Assembly: GCF_900626075.1 (NCBI RefSeq)
Contig: NZ_UYZY01000007.1
Span: forward strand, 62,001-126,000
Reading direction: 5' to 3'
Origin: Clostridium transplantifaecale
GTDB lineage: Bacteria > Bacillota > Clostridia > Lachnospirales > Lachnospiraceae
DNA: 64,000 nucleotides
Position numbers and translations under genes: made by a program. Position 1 is the stretch's first letter. Every line of letters begins with the position of its first letter. Under the pieces are notes generated by a model. That model saw nothing but the letters and a program-made list of their open reading frames with translations. It was not told the origin of the DNA and searched no databases. Shown in pieces: positions 62,208 through 64,000 of this stretch.

Positions 62208-64000
62208 ATGACAGTGAAGGATTTAAATGCATATCAGGTAATAACAGAAACGTATGTAAAAGAATTAAATTCAGAAGCAATGATCCTGGAGCACAAGAAA
62301 ACCGGCGCCAGGATTTTCCTGCTTTCTAATGAGGACGAAAATAAGGTATTTACCATTGGCTTCAGGACACCTCCGTCCGACAGCACGGGAGTTCCCCACA
62401 TTCTGGAGCACAGCGTGCTCTGCGGATCGGAAAAATTCCCTGTAAAGGATCCGTTTGTAGAACTGGTAAAGGGATCCCTCAACACATTCTTAAATGCCAT
62501 GACTTATCCGGATAAAACGGTTTACCCGGTAGCAAGCTGCAATGACAAGGATTTCCAGAACCTGATGGATGTCTATATGGATGCTGTGCTTCATCCCAAT
62601 ATTTACAATGAGGAAAAGATCTTCATGCAGGAAGGATGGCACTATGAGATGGAATCCGAGGACGGTCCCGTCACCTACAACGGAGTCGTTTACAATGAGA
62701 TGAAGGGAGCCTTTTCATCACCGGAGAGCGTACTGGACCGGTATACGAGAAATGTGCTTTTCCCCGACACCTGCTACAGCAACGAATCGGGAGGCGCTCC
62801 GGATGTGATTCCGTCCCTGACCTATAAAGAATTCCTGGATTTCCACAGCAAATATTATCACCCGTCCAACAGCTTTATCTACCTTTACGGCGATATGGAT
62901 ATGGCGGAGAAACTGGACTGGCTGGATCGGGAATATCTGAGCCGCTACGACAGGCAGGCGGTAGATTCCGAGATTCATATGCAGAAACCATTTGATAAGC
63001 CGGAGGAACGCGAAATCTTTTATTCCATTACGGATTCCGAGCCGGAGGAACAGGCGACCTACCTCTCCGTGAATACCGTCGTGGGAGACGATCTCAATCC
63101 CCTCCACTATATGGCGTTCCAGATTCTGGAATACACGCTGATTGATGCGCCGGGAGCTCCATTGAAAGAGGAACTTGTAAAGGCGGGAATCGGCCAGGAT
63201 ATCCTGGGCGGTTACGAGAACGGCATTTTGCAGCCCTATTTTTCCGTGATAGCCAAGGATGCAGACAAGGAACAGCTGGGTGAATTCCTGGCCGTGGTCA
63301 AGGGCACTCTGCGGAAACTGGCCGACCAGGGGATCAATAAGAAGAGCCTTCTGGCCGGCATCAATTACTATGAGTTCCGTTACAGGGAGGCAGACTTCGG
63401 TTCGGCGCCCAAGGGACTGATGTACGGTCTCCAGAGTATGGACAGCTGGCTTTATGACGGTGATCCTCTGATGCATCTGGAATATGAAAAGACATTTGAA
63501 TTCCTGAAGAAAGCAGTGGATGAGGGATATTTTGAGAACCTGATCCGGACCTTCCTTCTGGATAACCCGTTTGAAGCTGTCATCACGGTCAGCCCGAAGC
63601 GCAATCTGACGGCCATCGAGGATGAAAATTTACGGAAGAAGCTGGCTGAATATAAGAAGAGCCTTACGGAAAGTGAAATTAAGGTCCTGGTGGAAAAGAC
63701 GAAGGAACTGAAAACCTATCAGGATACCCCGTCACCCAGGGGGGATCTGGAGAAGATTCCTCTGCTTAAACGTGAAGATATAGAAGAAAAACCGGAGAAA
63801 CTCTGCTTGGAAGTGAAGGAGATGGACGGAACGACCGTGCTCTGCCACAATATGTTCACATCCGGAATCGGATACCTGAAGGTGATGTTTGACACAAACC
63901 GGGTGCCGTCGGAGGATCTGCCTTATGTCGGCCTCCTGAAAGCCGTTCTGGGTTATGTGAACACAAAAGAGCACAGCTACAGTGATCTGGCTAATGAGAT
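62208..64000 (+). CDS. M16C-family metallopeptidase (presequence-protease-like), partial
   Basis: The frame runs off the right end; 597 codons are visible of an expected 970 or so. The HxxEH zinc motif is seen as HILEH near residue 64, with GTPPSDSTGVPH-like flank and a downstream Glu in the WHYEME region. Eukaryotic and bacterial members degrade small peptides such as targeting sequences. The chosen ATG 62208 is preceded by GGAAAAGG; ATG codons at 62199 and 62202 are in frame too. The 86-bp gap from the YdcF gene contains no terminator. Confidence 0.9.
   Translation, partial: MTVKDLNAYQVITETYVKELNSEAMILEHKKTGARIFLLSNEDENKVFTIGFRTPPSDSTGVPHILEHSVLCGSEKFPVKDPFVELVKGSLNTFLNAMTYPDKTVYPVASCNDKDFQNLMDVYMDAVLHPNIYNEEKIFMQEGWHYEMESEDGPVTYNGVVYNEMKGAFSSPESVLDRYTRNVLFPDTCYSNESGGAPDVIPSLTYKEFLDFHSKYYHPSNSFIYLYGDMDMAEKLDWLDREYLSRYDRQAVDSEIHMQKPFDKPEEREIFYSITDSEPEEQATYLSVNTVVGDDLNPLHYMAFQILEYTLIDAPGAPLKEELVKAGIGQDILGGYENGILQPYFSVIAKDADKEQLGEFLAVVKGTLRKLADQGINKKSLLAGINYYEFRYREADFGSAPKGLMYGLQSMDSWLYDGDPLMHLEYEKTFEFLKKAVDEGYFENLIRTFLLDNPFEAVITVSPKRNLTAIEDENLRKKLAEYKKSLTESEIKVLVEKTKELKTYQDTPSPRGDLEKIPLLKREDIEEKPEKLCLEVKEMDGTTVLCHNMFTSGIGYLKVMFDTNRVPSEDLPYVGLLKAVLGYVNTKEHSYSDLANE

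Noticed and set aside
1..64000. tRNA, rRNA and known riboswitches
   Set aside because: No cloverleaf-type sequence with GGTTCGAATCC-like arms, no rRNA stretches and no T-box or riboswitch core was recognised by eye; a covariance-model scan would be needed to exclude them.

Overview
The window looks like chromosome of a spore-forming Lachnospiraceae-type Clostridium. It carries gpr, spoIIP and a GerMN lipoprotein, clostridial housekeeping gene orders, A+G-rich Shine-Dalgarno sites and several TTG/GTG starts. The species cannot be fixed from the sequence alone. No rRNA, tRNA, CRISPR array or phage integrase was seen.

Layout: (1) 1-1.8 kb, minus strand: a DcuS/CitA-type sensor kinase and its response regulator, cut by the window edge. 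(2) 2.1-5.3 kb: gap, pgk and tpiA, with gpmI separately at 10.0-11.6 kb; these give most of lower glycolysis. (3) 5.5-9.8 kb: an orphan GHKL kinase, a tyrosine phosphatase and a diguanylate cyclase. (4) 11.7-22.0 kb: a zinc-ribbon membrane protein, an exported protein with two repeated domains, then an ABC exporter, DegV, histidine kinase and GerMN lipoprotein run, a 147-bp palindromic element, and comEC. (5) 22.1-26.3 kb: holA, rpsT (minus), gpr, spoIIP. (6) 26.3-44.7 kb: an AT-rich surface-polysaccharide island with IS debris at both sides. (7) 44.8-53.3 kb: lepA-hemW, a TauE transporter, prmA-rsmE and a cysteine desulfurase-thiI pair. (8) 53.4-64.0 kb: an HPr-like protein (minus), mtaB, then the conserved run ireB, ruvX, DUF1292, rnjA, MltG-like, trmR, U32, followed by YdcF and an M16C peptidase cut by the window end.

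The island is the most interesting part. Two tandem NusG paralogues of LoaP type come first. The first has its own promoter and a leader hairpin that is the exact reverse complement of a terminator 240 bp upstream. A 305-bp AT-rich leader with a mini-ORF and a T-run follows, then a 13-kb one-direction operon: phosphoglycosyl transferase, WbuB-like transferase, the three-enzyme UDP-L-FucNAc set (FnlA/B/C-like), a CDP-polyol phosphotransferase-like protein, two more glycosyltransferases, Wzy, Wzx, and an IspD/TarI-like cytidylyltransferase overlapping an SDR enzyme. Read together, these predict a Wzx/Wzy-made glycopolymer with L-FucNAc and a phosphopolyol, switched on by processive antitermination. 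That reading is inference; the individual family calls are firm.

Other things worth a look: comEC appears to start at an ATA codon, a 25-bp repeat family sits between genes, phased A-tracts lie before the TauE gene, a MltG-like protein lacks its catalytic domain, and an HPr-like protein lacks the phosphorylatable histidine.
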